In this document: positions 37,501-45,652 of the stretch, in pieces | Layout: each line of letters begins with the position of its first letter | Numbering within the stretch: position 1 is the stretch's first letter | Source of the DNA: Anaerolineae bacterium | Lineage (GTDB): Bacteria; Chloroflexota; Anaerolineae; Aggregatilineales; J027 | Direction of reading: 5' to 3' | Assembly: GCA_021463865.1 (NCBI GenBank) | Contig: JAJTXY010000008.1 | Location: 62,001-126,000 of the forward strand | DNA: 64,000 bases | Translations under genes and position numbers: made by a program | The notes under the pieces: model-generated | Told to the model about the DNA's origin: nothing | Seen by the model: the letters and a program-made list of their open reading frames with translations, nothing else | The model's database searches: none

Positions 37501-37616
37501 ATCAATAGGACAATACTGGTCAACCCAATATAGCGGCCTAGTTTAGCAGCGCTTCCTGACCGCTGTTGGCGACGTTTGCGGCGTTGACGAATAATCTGGG
37601 CAGTTCGACGACTCAT
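34536..37616 (-). CDS. Class A penicillin-binding protein with C-terminal Ig-like domain
   Basis: A 1026-residue bifunctional peptidoglycan synthase. One N-terminal helix (about 28-55) precedes the GT51 glycosyltransferase with its catalytic Glu (AIEDASFYENPGFDLQGM, about 118; GGSTITQQLVKN). The transpeptidase has the SxxK Ser in PASTFKPFVYL (about 430), SYN (about 500) and KTGTS (about 652). The last 190 residues hold an Ig-like module (VETVEFYVDGELITTI) not usual in PBP1A. ATG 37616 has AGGGA 10 nt upstream. Confidence 0.95.
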   Translation of the reverse strand: MSRRTAQIIRQRRKRRQQRSGSAAKLGRYIGLTSIVLLILVIVLAVGTAGTGVGVYAVYARQLPPADSIVDAQADTFHTTILYDRTGNFSIYEVIDPLGGDRQYITIDEVPDYFLQATVAIEDASFYENPGFDLQGMLRAVWANATSDQLQGGSTITQQLVKNVLIPPDERDDVSFDRKLKEIILASEISRLYSKDQILEWYINTNFYGNLAYGVEAASRVYFDKTARNLTLAEAALLAAIPQFPLLNPIDSPEAARERQKVVLDTMVFEGYITRPQADEALAQPVVIKSFAQRFNVAAPHFALYARREAESILNNMGLDGSRMVSRDGLRIYTTLDLDLQRQLECAARTHVSRLAGGDPNFVHNTNVGGECISAQYLPPLSPEDALKPRTVTNAAGVILNAKTGEIVAMLGSLDYWNEGIDGNYNATLAQRQPASTFKPFVYLTAFFNPIDNNTVVTPATMLYDVRTEFDSGGLDPYIPENIDLQYHGPVSVREALANSYNIPAVEIMNWVGMSRVLTTAHSMGINSMTDGLSSYGLSLALGTAEASLLDMTYAYSVLDNLGTMVGSPVPPEDARIGYRQLNPVSILRIEDRDGNILWQYSEEEGTFDRRAILEPGMAYMMTDILADNEARWPAFGRGNAMELSRPAAVKTGTSDNFRDSWTIGYTPQYTTGIWVGNNDNGSMGDVTGHLGAAPIWHAIMEYVHARGEQLPTEIWIKPETVIEKMVCRWSGMLPNQNCPAYSEIFYSNPASGIDYSPYQVDTYYTTVEVNFCNNTLATVYSPQECVAEKVYFNFPRELKAWAESNPNIELPPTVYDTSTSVVIGPVVITEPAQFDYVSGTVEVRGNADDGLLPTQRETSDQAMTYFQLDFGSGSPPQSWQQIGDSQTEGGTGIVLGTWDSRSVPDGLYTLRLTLVRKDTSIEVANREVIVDNTLPVARLVSLEAGKEYSAQRDVFVELQAEPSDANQVETVEFYVDGELITTITDAPYLYRWEITTTGEATFWVVAKDAAGNQAESERLTVRLVP

Positions 37617-37659
37617 CGCAAAATTTCCCTGCTATCCCAATACTTGATTGCACATGGCG

Positions 37660-37688
37660 ATGATACACGGGCCAGCGTCCATTCGCAA
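37660..37688 (-). promoter_or_regulatory. Promoter of the PBP1A gene
   Basis: On the minus strand there is TTGCGA (37688-37683), a 17-nt spacer and TATCAT (37665-37660), 43 nt before the ATG at 37616. It is divergent from the SPFH promoter. Confidence 0.5.
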
Positions 37689-37744
37689 ACCACCTCACAT
37701 TTTGGGCAAGCTCATTCATGCTAAACCCCCCAATTTGAGGGCGG

Positions 37745-37772
37745 TTGGCGTGTATGTAAATAGGGGTATACT
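37745..37772 (+). promoter_or_regulatory. Promoter of the SPFH gene
   Basis: TTGGCG (37745-37750), a 16-nt spacer and TATACT (37767-37772), about 45 nt before the ATG at 37817. Confidence 0.5.
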
Positions 37773-37816
37773 CATAAATGAACTAAAAATTAACCTCCAA
37801 ACAGGGAGAGAAATTT

Positions 37817-38605
37817 ATGGAAATTTTGGCGGTCTGTTGCGGGTCAGCCCTCGTCGCGGGCCTGCTGTATCTCATTTCAGGTTTTCGCATCGTCAACGAA
37901 TATGAGCGTGGGGTGGTGTTTCGTCTGGGTCGCGTGACCAAAGGCGCACGTGGCCCGGGTTGGTTTTTCATACTACCCGGCTTGGAACGCATGTTAGTGG
38001 TAGATTTGCGTGTGATTACCCTCGACGTGCCTGCTCAGGAATGTATCAGCCGTGACAATGTAACTATTCGGGTCAATGCGGTGGTGTACTATCGGGTGCT
38101 TGACCCCATCAAAGCCGTTGTGACCATTAAAAACTTCAATGTCGCCACGCTGCAAATCGCGCAAACTACGCTGCGCAGCATTATTGGTCAACATGAACTA
38201 GACCAACTGCTCTCCCAGCGGGAAAGAATCAATGAAGAATTACAGAAGGTCATTGATGAACAAACTGAACCATGGGGGATTAAGGTCAGTGTGGTGGAAA
38301 TTAAGGACGTGGAACTGCCACAATCTATGCAGCGTGTGATGGCCCGCCAAGCTGAAGCTGACCGTGAACGCCGCGCCAAGATTATCCATGCCGAAGGGGA
38401 GTTGCAAGCCGCAATTCAACTCCGACAGGCCGCCGAACAGATGGCAAACGAACCCATCGCCCTGCAACTGCGTTATTTGCAAACCCTAACTGAAATCGCG
38501 GTTGAAAAGAACTCAACGATTCTTTTCCCCATCCCGATTGATATTCTAGAAGCCTTTATGGAGCGGGGGGGCAGCAAAGGTCGCACGACCCCACCGCCCG
38601 ATTAG
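37817..38605 (+). CDS. SPFH/Band 7 (stomatin-like) membrane protein
   Basis: A 262-residue stomatin/prohibitin-type protein. An N-terminal membrane hairpin (SALVAGLLYLISGFRIVNEY) leads to the Band-7 domain (YERGVVFRLGRVTKGARGPG, RDNVTIRVNAVVYYRVLDP) and a coiled-coil region (ADRERRAKIIHAEGELQAAI). It probably scaffolds membrane microdomains and protects membrane proteases. No NfeD partner is adjacent. ATG 37817 has GGGAGAG about 7 nt upstream. It abuts the convergent HEAT-repeat gene with no spacer. Confidence 0.95.
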   Translation: MEILAVCCGSALVAGLLYLISGFRIVNEYERGVVFRLGRVTKGARGPGWFFILPGLERMLVVDLRVITLDVPAQECISRDNVTIRVNAVVYYRVLDPIKAVVTIKNFNVATLQIAQTTLRSIIGQHELDQLLSQRERINEELQKVIDEQTEPWGIKVSVVEIKDVELPQSMQRVMARQAEADRERRAKIIHAEGELQAAIQLRQAAEQMANEPIALQLRYLQTLTEIAVEKNSTILFPIPIDILEAFMERGGSKGRTTPPPD

Positions 38606-39688
38606 TTACTCCAACGGAATTTCATCGTCCAAATCTTCTGAGGGGATGGAGTCTTCAAGCTGTTCATCTATCCCTTCAGTATCTTCATCAAATAACGAGC
38701 CACTCCCCGGTGCGGTGTCCAAAGATAATTGATTGAGGGCGGCTTCAGCAGCAGCTAGGGCAGGCGAGAAATCTTCCTCATCTCTATCCGCTTTGTCGCC
38801 AATATTGCTTTGCAGGCTCTCTAGTTTGATGGCTGGCATTCTGACAACCGTATCGTCTTTTTCGCTGGCGCTCCCCACCATAGATGATTTTGCCAACAGG
38901 CTCGACGGGGATTCTGTTGCATCCAAAACCGCTTCGACAGTAGACATGGCTGGGACGGTTTCTTCCACACCCTCTTCTACTTGGCCTTCGGGCAGTGGGG
39001 TGGTTTTGCCTTGCTCTTGTTTGATGCGATACTCCGTGACCGCTTTTAGGGCACGCGGGTTATTAAAACGACCCAGTGAATCCGCCGCCGTACTTCGCAC
39101 CCACGCATGTTCATCTTCCAAACATTTAATCAAGGGCCCGGTAGCCCATGTCGCGTTTAGCTGTCCCAATACCGCCGCCGCATTATGCCGTACCCGCCAA
39201 TTGTTCTTTCTCAGAGCCGCCAAAAGGGTCACCACAGCGGGAGCACTTTTGAGTTCCAACAGCGCTTCGGCTGCGGCAAGGCGCACCTCATCGGCCACAA
39301 CGGGGTTACGAAATAGTGTAACCAATGGTTCGGTTGCACGCTGGTCATTGATTTGCCCCAACGCACGTGCTGCACGGATGACATCTTCAATGCGGGGACT
39401 TGCCAGCATTTCGATCAGGCCGGGTACGTTTTGATTTTCGATCAGGCTTTCGACGAGGGTATCTTGATCCAAATATTCAATGGCTGCCGCCAAATGATCC
39501 CGCACATCGGAATTACGTTCGCGTTCCAGTGCCCGCGCCAGCGCAAACACCGCTTCAGGATTACCCAAAACGCGCAGGGCCGCCGCCGAACGCTTACGAA
39601 TGTCCGGGTCAAGATGCTGCAATGCTGCAATAAGACCTTTGATGTCTTTTTCCGCTTGGAGTTTCCAAATATTGGGACGCCGATTCAC
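38606..39688 (-). CDS. HEAT-repeat protein
   Basis: A 360-residue protein. Residues about 10-225 are HEAT/PBS-lyase-type repeats, each about 31 residues long with helices such as IKGLIAALQHLDPDIRKRSA, VLGNPEAVFALARALERE and AWVRSTAADSLGRFNNPRA. The C-terminal third is acidic and probably disordered. It likely serves as a protein-binding scaffold. The start is GTG 39688, which has AAGGCGG about 6 nt upstream. It abuts the SPFH stop directly, with no terminator between. Confidence 0.88.
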   Translation of the reverse strand: MNRRPNIWKLQAEKDIKGLIAALQHLDPDIRKRSAAALRVLGNPEAVFALARALERERNSDVRDHLAAAIEYLDQDTLVESLIENQNVPGLIEMLASPRIEDVIRAARALGQINDQRATEPLVTLFRNPVVADEVRLAAAEALLELKSAPAVVTLLAALRKNNWRVRHNAAAVLGQLNATWATGPLIKCLEDEHAWVRSTAADSLGRFNNPRALKAVTEYRIKQEQGKTTPLPEGQVEEGVEETVPAMSTVEAVLDATESPSSLLAKSSMVGSASEKDDTVVRMPAIKLESLQSNIGDKADRDEEDFSPALAAAEAALNQLSLDTAPGSGSLFDEDTEGIDEQLEDSIPSEDLDDEIPLE

Positions 39689-39851
39689 GGATGCCGCCTT
39701 TTATAGTGGGCCACCTAGAGGCTTTGTTTTTGGCGATTATACACAGATGGCAGGGTTGTTGTCTAGCAACCCGCCCCTCGAATGTGTTATCCTGTATGTT
39801 GCCAGCCCACTTCCAGTAAAATTAGCCAAGGGTAAGTCAGGGAGAGGGACG

Positions 39852-40349
39852 ATGATGATTCATAGTGGAACAAGCTTAATAGCGATTTTTAAATCACGCC
39901 AAGACGTGATGCACGCGGTTGATCAACTCACCGAAACCGACTTGGTAGCCATCAGCCGTACCGCAGTCGTGGCCCGTGACAAAAATGGTTCAACCATTGT
40001 CGTTGGCAGTCATCTCACCCCCGAAGAAGCTGGTTTGATCGGGGGTATCGCTGGGGCACTCATTTTGGCCTTTTGGACCAACCAAGTGGGTTTTTTTGAT
40101 TCCGCCCATCTTTTCACGTTTGTCATTTTATTGGCAACGACAATTTTGGGGGCGTTGTTGGGTCGGCTAATTGCCCGCTCCATCGCCAGCGCCATGACCT
40201 TTGGCTCGCGTCACCCCGAAGTCGAAACCGCCGCCGAGCATCTTAAACTAGGTGAGGTCGCCTTGATTGTGGAGGTCGAATCGCCCGAAGCCCTTTCACA
40301 ACTCCGCCGCGAACTCGAACATTTTGATGCCGAGGTCTTGGAACATTAG
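39852..40349 (+). CDS. Small DUF1269-like membrane protein
   Basis: A 165-residue protein. The N-terminal part (LIAIFKSRQDVMHAVDQLTE) and a Gly-rich membrane segment (EEAGLIGGIAGALILAFW), then a second helix (FVILLATTILGALLGRLIAR) and a soluble end (VALIVEVESPEALSQLRREL), resemble DUF1269 general-stress-type proteins. The start is ATG 39852 behind GGAGAGGG; a longer frame running back to 39600 crosses the divergent HEAT gene and is rejected. Function unknown. Confidence 0.75.
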   Translation: MMIHSGTSLIAIFKSRQDVMHAVDQLTETDLVAISRTAVVARDKNGSTIVVGSHLTPEEAGLIGGIAGALILAFWTNQVGFFDSAHLFTFVILLATTILGALLGRLIARSIASAMTFGSRHPEVETAAEHLKLGEVALIVEVESPEALSQLRRELEHFDAEVLEH

Positions 40350-40383
40350 TCCTTATATAAGCAAAATTTGAATAATACGGATT

Positions 40384-40409
40384 GGCCCGTTAATGGTTGT
40401 TAGCGGGCC
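40384..40409 (+). terminator. Hairpin, weak terminator
   Basis: GGCCCG (40384-40389) pairs with CGGGCC (40404-40409) after a 14-nt loop. The following TATTTGCTT is only moderately T-rich. Confidence 0.5.
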
Positions 40410-40496
40410 TATTTGCTTCTAAGTTCATTTCCCTGTAAAACAATACGCAGCGGTGGGGAAAACATCTTTTTTCATGTTTCAAGGAGATTTTCATTC

Positions 40497-41216
40497 ATGC
40501 CCAAATTATCGAAACCCATACAGGGTCTCATTGTGCTGGTACTAGCTTGTTTGGTCGGCGCGGTTGTATTTACAATGGTACGCAACAACGAGGACGAGGG
40601 CTTTCTTGGCCTAGTCGAACTCGAAACGACAGATGGAGCCTTACTTGCCCCAACTGAAGAACCCGTCGAGGCTACTCAAGATCCGGCTCCCATCGCCACT
40701 GAGGAACCGCTTGCCACTGCCGAACCTTCCGACGGAACAAGCGGGGAACCGACAACGGAGGGCAGTCCAGCAGGAGGTACGACCCAAACGGTTAGCCATC
40801 CCACCCCCTTTGGCGCGGATTTTAATATCGTCTTTCAGTGGATTATGGTATTGGCCCTGCTGTTTGGTGCATCCTTCGCTGTCCGCAAAGATTTCACCAC
40901 CCACCGCAACATTATGACCTTTTTGGTGCTGGTCAATCTGTTTTCCATTTTAGGTCGTATGTCTCCCAATGTAGATGGCTATCTGGATACCCCCGACCCG
41001 GCGGGCTTTGAAAAAATTGCCATCTGGATTCATGCCATCGGCGGCGGCATCATCGCTATTTCCGGCCTCTATCTACTGATTCGCATGTGGTTTGAGAAAA
41101 AATTACCCGCGTGGTTTCTGGTCAAAAATTTCAAGTTGCAGATGCGGGCGACGCTGTTGTTGTGGCTCATCCTCATCGCACTCGGCACGTTTATGTATTT
41201 TGACATCTACGGCTGA
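40497..41216 (+). CDS. Membrane protein with Pro/Thr/Glu linker
   Basis: A 239-residue protein. One N-terminal helix (IQGLIVLVLACLVGAVVFTM), an acidic Pro/Thr/Glu/Ala-rich external stretch (about 40-100; EPVEATQDPAPIATEEP), then four further helices (FNIVFQWIMVLALLFGASFA; NIMTFLVLVNLFSILG; IWIHAIGGGIIAISGLYLLI; LLLWLILIALGTFMYF). ATG 40497 has AAGGAG about 10 nt upstream; earlier in-frame starts lack it. I do not recognise the family. Confidence 0.75.
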   Translation: MPKLSKPIQGLIVLVLACLVGAVVFTMVRNNEDEGFLGLVELETTDGALLAPTEEPVEATQDPAPIATEEPLATAEPSDGTSGEPTTEGSPAGGTTQTVSHPTPFGADFNIVFQWIMVLALLFGASFAVRKDFTTHRNIMTFLVLVNLFSILGRMSPNVDGYLDTPDPAGFEKIAIWIHAIGGGIIAISGLYLLIRMWFEKKLPAWFLVKNFKLQMRATLLLWLILIALGTFMYFDIYG

Positions 41217-41235
41217 CCTGTCCATCAAACAAAAC

Positions 41236-41276
41236 CCCCTCCTCAATAGATTTCGTGGGGAGGGGATGTATTTTTT
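41236..41276 (+). terminator. Terminator between convergent genes
   Basis: CCCCTCC (41236-41242) pairs with GGAGGGG (41259-41265), followed by ATGTATTTTTT. It ends the transcript of the gene at 40497 and overlaps the mfd stop. Confidence 0.6.
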
Positions 41277-44200
41277 AGTCGCCCTCAATCGCAAACACCT
41301 CTTGGACTTGTTCTCGATTCAAGCGCCGCAGGATGTCCACCAACAAAGGTCGCCATTCCTGTTCTGGCATATTCTGGGGAAACCAAATCGCTGTCCGGCT
41401 GACCCGCACCACTTCCCCTACATAACTTTGCAGTGCCACCCGGTCAATACTTCCCAGATAGGGTAGCTTGATATGCAACCGACCATTTTCCGTCGCTACT
41501 GCGGTTGCCCCGGCCTGCTGCGCCAGCAACTTGATGCGAAGTTGGGTCAACAACCCCTCAGCGGGCTTGGGCATCACGCCAAAACGATCTTGCAATTCAG
41601 CTTGCATCGCATCGAGTTCTGTTTCATTTTCAATATTCGCCAACCGCCGATAGAGTTGAATCCGTAACTGCATATCGGGCACATAATCCATTGGCAAAAA
41701 ACCCGGCAAGGCTAAATCAATCGTCACCATTGAACGCGCTTGCAGCAATTGAGTTGCCTGATCTGCCGCTTGGTCAGCGATTTCCTCTGCCATCAATGTC
41801 GAAGCACTGTTATCCTGCCGAACACGTTGCACCGCATCGGACAGCATTTGGGTGTACAGATGAAAACCCACCGCATCAATATGACCACTTTGCCGTGTCC
41901 CCAACAAATCGCCAATGCCGCGAATTTCGAGGTCACGAATCGCAATCGAAAGCCCAGCGCCGAGATCAGTATATTCTCCTATTGTTTCCAGTCGTTCGCG
42001 TGCTTCGGGGGTCATGCGATGGTCGCGGTCATGGAAGAAATAGACAAATGCTTGATTGGCACTGCGTCCCACCCGTCCGCGTAGTTGATACAACTGAGCC
42101 AAACCGAAACGATCCGCCCGATCAATAATAATCGTGTTGGCGTTGGGGATGTCCAAACCGCTTTCGATAATGGTGGTCGAAACCAATACATCATATTCAC
42201 CAGCCGCAAAATCCCCCATAATCGCCTCAAGTTCGCGCTCCTCCATCTGCCCATGCCCCACCACAAAACTGGCTTCGGGCACAAGGCGGCGCAGACGATC
42301 TGCCATCATATCAATGGACTGCACCCGGTTATGCACAAAAAACACCTGACCGCCCCGGTCAAGCTCACGCAAAATGGATTGGCGCACCAACTTATCGTCA
42401 TAAATCCCGACATGCGTGACGACGGGCAGGCGTTCTTCCGGCGGTGTTTGAATCACACTGATGTCGCGCACCCCGGTCAGGCCCATGTACAATGTGCGGG
42501 GGATGGGGGTGGCGGTCATTGTCAAGACATCTACTTCCGTGCGCATCCGTTTGAGCAGTTCTTTGTGTGTCACCCCGAAGCGTTGTTCTTCGTCAATAAT
42601 CAGCAGGCCGAGGTCTTTAAAACCGACATCCTCTTGCAGCAGGCGGTGTGTGCCGATGATGATGTCAATTTTGCCGTCTTTCAAATCCTGCAAAATAGAT
42701 TCTTGCTGCGGACGGGTGCGGAAACGCGACAGCATCTCCACACGCATCGGGAACGAAATCACCCTATTACTAAAGGTGGCGTAATGCTGTTGAGCGAGGA
42801 CGGTGGTTGGCACTAGCAGTGCTACCTGTTTGCCATCCATCACCGCTTTAAACGCTGCCCGCAGTGCCACCTCGGTTTTGCCATAGCCGACATCACCGCA
42901 TAGCAACCTGTCCATTGGGCGATTGCGTTCCATATCGGCCTTGACTTCGCCAATTGCCCGCAGTTGGTCTTCCGTTTCTACATACGGGAACGAGGCTTCT
43001 ACTTCATGCTGCCAAGGAGTGTCGGGGCTAAAGGCGTGCCCACGCACCACGCTGCGGGCCGCATAGAGTTGCAGCAAATCCTCAGCAACTTCTTCCACCG
43101 CTTTCTGGGTACGTTCTTTCGTGCGTGCCCATTCGGGTGTCCCCAGTCGATTAATGGTGGGTGCGCCGCCATCACTGCCGACATATTTGGACAAGCGATC
43201 CGCTTGGTGAATGGGAACATACAGCATATCCCCACCCGCGTATTCAACCAGCAGATATTCGCGCTCGCTACCGTCCAATTTGCGCTTGTGAATGCCCTTA
43301 AATTTCCCGACGCCATAATCCACATGCACCACATAATCGCCTTCGACCATATCGGCAAAATAGGCTTCGGGTGTCATGGGGCGGGACTGAATACGGCGGC
43401 GGGGTTCGGGCCGATTCCACCCAAAAATTTCGGCGTCGGTCAGCAGATACAGACTGGCAGTATCGTCATAATGCAGCGTCCACCCTTCCGCCAGCGCCCC
43501 CTCTACAAACGTAATCGGTCGCAGGTCTGCTGCGGATTCAATCTGCGTCACCGGGGTCAAATGGTCGGTGCGTTCCCCCCATAGTTCCGCCACCCGCTGG
43601 GCCTGTCGGGTCACAATCACCGAAAGTGTGTCGGGGCGTTCGCTTTCCTGCAATTCATCCAAAAACAGGCGCAGTTGACCCGCATAACGTGGGCCGGGGG
43701 AAAATAATTCGCCCAGAATCGGCCCCTTGACATGTTCCACCTCGTCGGGTTGCCCCAGATGCAAAACTGGAAGCGAGGAAAGCTCGTCAAAAATTTCATC
43801 CCACGTGTGATAGGGTCGCGGCGCATTCGGCGGGAGGGCGTTCATGCCTTCTTTTTCATCCCGCAGCCCCAATGCTTGATCTTCCAACTCGCCAATCGTG
43901 TCGCGCAGACCTGCCCAATCCTCAACCATAATCAAGGTATGGTCGGGTAGATAATCGAGGAGGCTCGCTGGGGTATCATACAAATAGGGCAGATAGCTTT
44001 CGGCCAGCGGGAAGGCCGTGCCGTTTTCCAAATGACGCCAATCCGGGGCTGGCGACGCCAAATCTTCATCTTGGTCGGGTAGCCCCTCAAACCACTGCGC
44101 CAGACGTGCCGCCGCGACTGGCAGTTGACCGGGCAGGGCTTCGCGGGCCGGGGTGGTCACAAAACTTTTTAGCGTTTCGATGGAGCGCTGACTCGCTGGA

Positions 44201-44859
44201 TCAAATGTCCGCAGGCTGTCAATTTCATCGCCGAAAAACTCAACGCGCACTGGAAAATCCATCGCAGGAGGAAAGACATCTACAATCCCACCTCGTCGGC
44301 TGAATGTCCCCGGTTGAATCACCACTGTCACAGGTTGATAACCAACCCCGACCCACTGTTTAATCAGTTGGTCAATATCAATGCGCTGCCCCACGCGAAA
44401 TTGGCGCGATCCGGCCCGAAAATCCCGCACTGGAAGCGTCACTTGCATCAAGGCATAGGCGGATGTCACCAAAATCGGCGGCGTAATGGGTTCAGTGGTA
44501 GCTTGATTCCCCGGCACAATTGGCGGGGCAAGCGCGGCGAGGGTTTGCAGTCGGGCGCGTGTCACCACCTCTGTCCAAGGCGCACGTTCATAAAACATCG
44601 CGGTAGGTTCTTGGAAGCGTAAAATGGGCGTGTTGGGCAGCCACGCCGGAAGCTGTTCGGCAATATCATAAGCACGTTCCACCCGTGCCGTCACCACCAG
44701 CACAGGCCGAGCCAATTCACGGGCCAACGCCGCCACCACATAGGGCCGCGCTGCCCGCACCACCATCTGATCAGGATACGACTGCGTATTCAGCGTCTTG
44801 ACCAGCGACTGAAACGCCTCGGTTCCTGCCAGTACATCAAGCAAGCCGTTCAACTGCAT
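41275..44859 (-). CDS. mfd: Transcription-repair coupling factor Mfd
   Basis: Removes stalled RNA polymerase at DNA lesions and recruits UvrA. The 1194 residues show the UvrB-homology N-terminal part (SRRGGIVDVFPPAMDFPVRV), the RNA-polymerase-binding domain (DYVVHVDYGVGKFKGIHKR, DMLYVPIHQADRLSKYVG), the helicase with Walker A LLCGDVGYGKTEVALRAAFK (about 650) and DEEQ (LLIIDEEQRFGV, about 755), and the C-terminal TRCF domain (DYVPDMQLRIQLYRRLAN). It starts at ATG 44859 or possibly TTG 44880. It lies downstream of pth and is probably co-transcribed. Confidence 0.97.
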   Translation of the reverse strand: MQLNGLLDVLAGTEAFQSLVKTLNTQSYPDQMVVRAARPYVVAALARELARPVLVVTARVERAYDIAEQLPAWLPNTPILRFQEPTAMFYERAPWTEVVTRARLQTLAALAPPIVPGNQATTEPITPPILVTSAYALMQVTLPVRDFRAGSRQFRVGQRIDIDQLIKQWVGVGYQPVTVVIQPGTFSRRGGIVDVFPPAMDFPVRVEFFGDEIDSLRTFDPASQRSIETLKSFVTTPAREALPGQLPVAAARLAQWFEGLPDQDEDLASPAPDWRHLENGTAFPLAESYLPYLYDTPASLLDYLPDHTLIMVEDWAGLRDTIGELEDQALGLRDEKEGMNALPPNAPRPYHTWDEIFDELSSLPVLHLGQPDEVEHVKGPILGELFSPGPRYAGQLRLFLDELQESERPDTLSVIVTRQAQRVAELWGERTDHLTPVTQIESAADLRPITFVEGALAEGWTLHYDDTASLYLLTDAEIFGWNRPEPRRRIQSRPMTPEAYFADMVEGDYVVHVDYGVGKFKGIHKRKLDGSEREYLLVEYAGGDMLYVPIHQADRLSKYVGSDGGAPTINRLGTPEWARTKERTQKAVEEVAEDLLQLYAARSVVRGHAFSPDTPWQHEVEASFPYVETEDQLRAIGEVKADMERNRPMDRLLCGDVGYGKTEVALRAAFKAVMDGKQVALLVPTTVLAQQHYATFSNRVISFPMRVEMLSRFRTRPQQESILQDLKDGKIDIIIGTHRLLQEDVGFKDLGLLIIDEEQRFGVTHKELLKRMRTEVDVLTMTATPIPRTLYMGLTGVRDISVIQTPPEERLPVVTHVGIYDDKLVRQSILRELDRGGQVFFVHNRVQSIDMMADRLRRLVPEASFVVGHGQMEERELEAIMGDFAAGEYDVLVSTTIIESGLDIPNANTIIIDRADRFGLAQLYQLRGRVGRSANQAFVYFFHDRDHRMTPEARERLETIGEYTDLGAGLSIAIRDLEIRGIGDLLGTRQSGHIDAVGFHLYTQMLSDAVQRVRQDNSASTLMAEEIADQAADQATQLLQARSMVTIDLALPGFLPMDYVPDMQLRIQLYRRLANIENETELDAMQAELQDRFGVMPKPAEGLLTQLRIKLLAQQAGATAVATENGRLHIKLPYLGSIDRVALQSYVGEVVRVSRTAIWFPQNMPEQEWRPLLVDILRRLNREQVQEVFAIEGD

Positions 44860-44883
44860 ATTGGGTTCTTTTGCCACCAAGTG

Positions 44884-45588
44884 TTATGAATTGGGTTGGT
44901 CAGGAGAAGGAACAGCGTCGCGTTTTACAAAACGGGCGGCGGCTTCCTCGGCGGTTCCATTTTGGCGATTCATCGCCGTATCAATTCCATCCGCAAGCCA
45001 TAGCTCAATCGCCTTAATCGCACGACTGAGTGTTTCTTGCAGCAGCACCTCATCTTGTTTCAAAAATGGCTGCAACACATACGCAGCGGGGTCCATTCTC
45101 CCCGGTGGCCGACCAATGCCGACCCGCATCCGGGCAAAATCTTCACTCCCCGTCTGGGCAATGATATTCCGCAGGCCCTTTTGTCCACCTGCGCCACCTT
45201 TGGGACGAATCCGCAGCGTTCCCAGCGGAATATCTAAATCATCGGACACGACCATGAGATGCGTCAAAGGAATTTTGTAGAAATCCATTAGACCACGCAC
45301 TGCAAAACCGCTCTCGTTCATATAGGTTTGTGGCTTGGCAATAATGACCCGCTTATTGGCAACCGTCCCCTCCGCAAAATAGGCTTTGGATTTGTTGCCA
45401 TCAAATTTCAGGTCATAGGCTTTGGCGAGAGCATCAATCACCATAAAGCCAATATTGTGCCGCGTGTCCACATATTGTCGGCCCGGATTGCCTAATCCAA
45501 CGATCAGGTAACGCTCGATACTCACGTCTGGGGTGTCCTCGTCCTCTGTTCTAACGTTACGCCTGAAAAATCCTGCCATCCACTGCAT
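44884..45588 (-). CDS. pth: Peptidyl-tRNA hydrolase
   Basis: Releases peptides from tRNA after abortive translation. The family signature YLIVGLGNPGRQYVDTRHNI includes the catalytic His and the peptide-binding Asn. KPQTYMNESGFAV and VSDDLDIPLGTLRIRPKGG complete it. The 234 residues include an N-terminal extension of about 25 residues compared with typical Pth; it has no signal character. ATG 45588 has AGGA only 2 nt upstream; ATG 45579 has better spacing. The gene is followed by mfd after 3-24 nt. Confidence 0.95.
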   Translation of the reverse strand: MQWMAGFFRRNVRTEDEDTPDVSIERYLIVGLGNPGRQYVDTRHNIGFMVIDALAKAYDLKFDGNKSKAYFAEGTVANKRVIIAKPQTYMNESGFAVRGLMDFYKIPLTHLMVVSDDLDIPLGTLRIRPKGGAGGQKGLRNIIAQTGSEDFARMRVGIGRPPGRMDPAAYVLQPFLKQDEVLLQETLSRAIKAIELWLADGIDTAMNRQNGTAEEAAARFVKRDAVPSPDQPNS

Positions 45589-45606
45589 ATCCTAACAAGC
45601 ATTTCT

Positions 45607-45631
45607 CCCCTCTCCACTCAGTGGGGAGGGG
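45607..45631. repeat. GC-rich palindromic intergenic hairpin
   Basis: CCCCTCTCCAC and GTGGGGAGGGG form an 11-bp stem (one G.U) with a TCA loop, followed by TCGGGGGTGGGG. No T-run on either strand. It resembles the hairpin at 41236-41265 and may belong to a dispersed repeat family; that is an inference. Confidence 0.45.
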
Positions 45632-45652
45632 TCGGGGGTGGGGATTCATTCA

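Noticed and set aside
39600-39851. Upstream extension of the DUF1269-like protein
   Set aside because: It would run over the start of the divergent HEAT-repeat gene and ahead of the GGAGAGGG ribosome site. The ATG at 39852 is better.
42085-42816. Open frame of 243 codons on the plus strand within mfd
   Set aside because: Antisense to the conserved helicase domain, with a His/Gln/Asn-rich composition unlike a real protein.
45607-45631. Hairpin as terminator of the pth gene or its neighbour
   Set aside because: No T-run on either strand.
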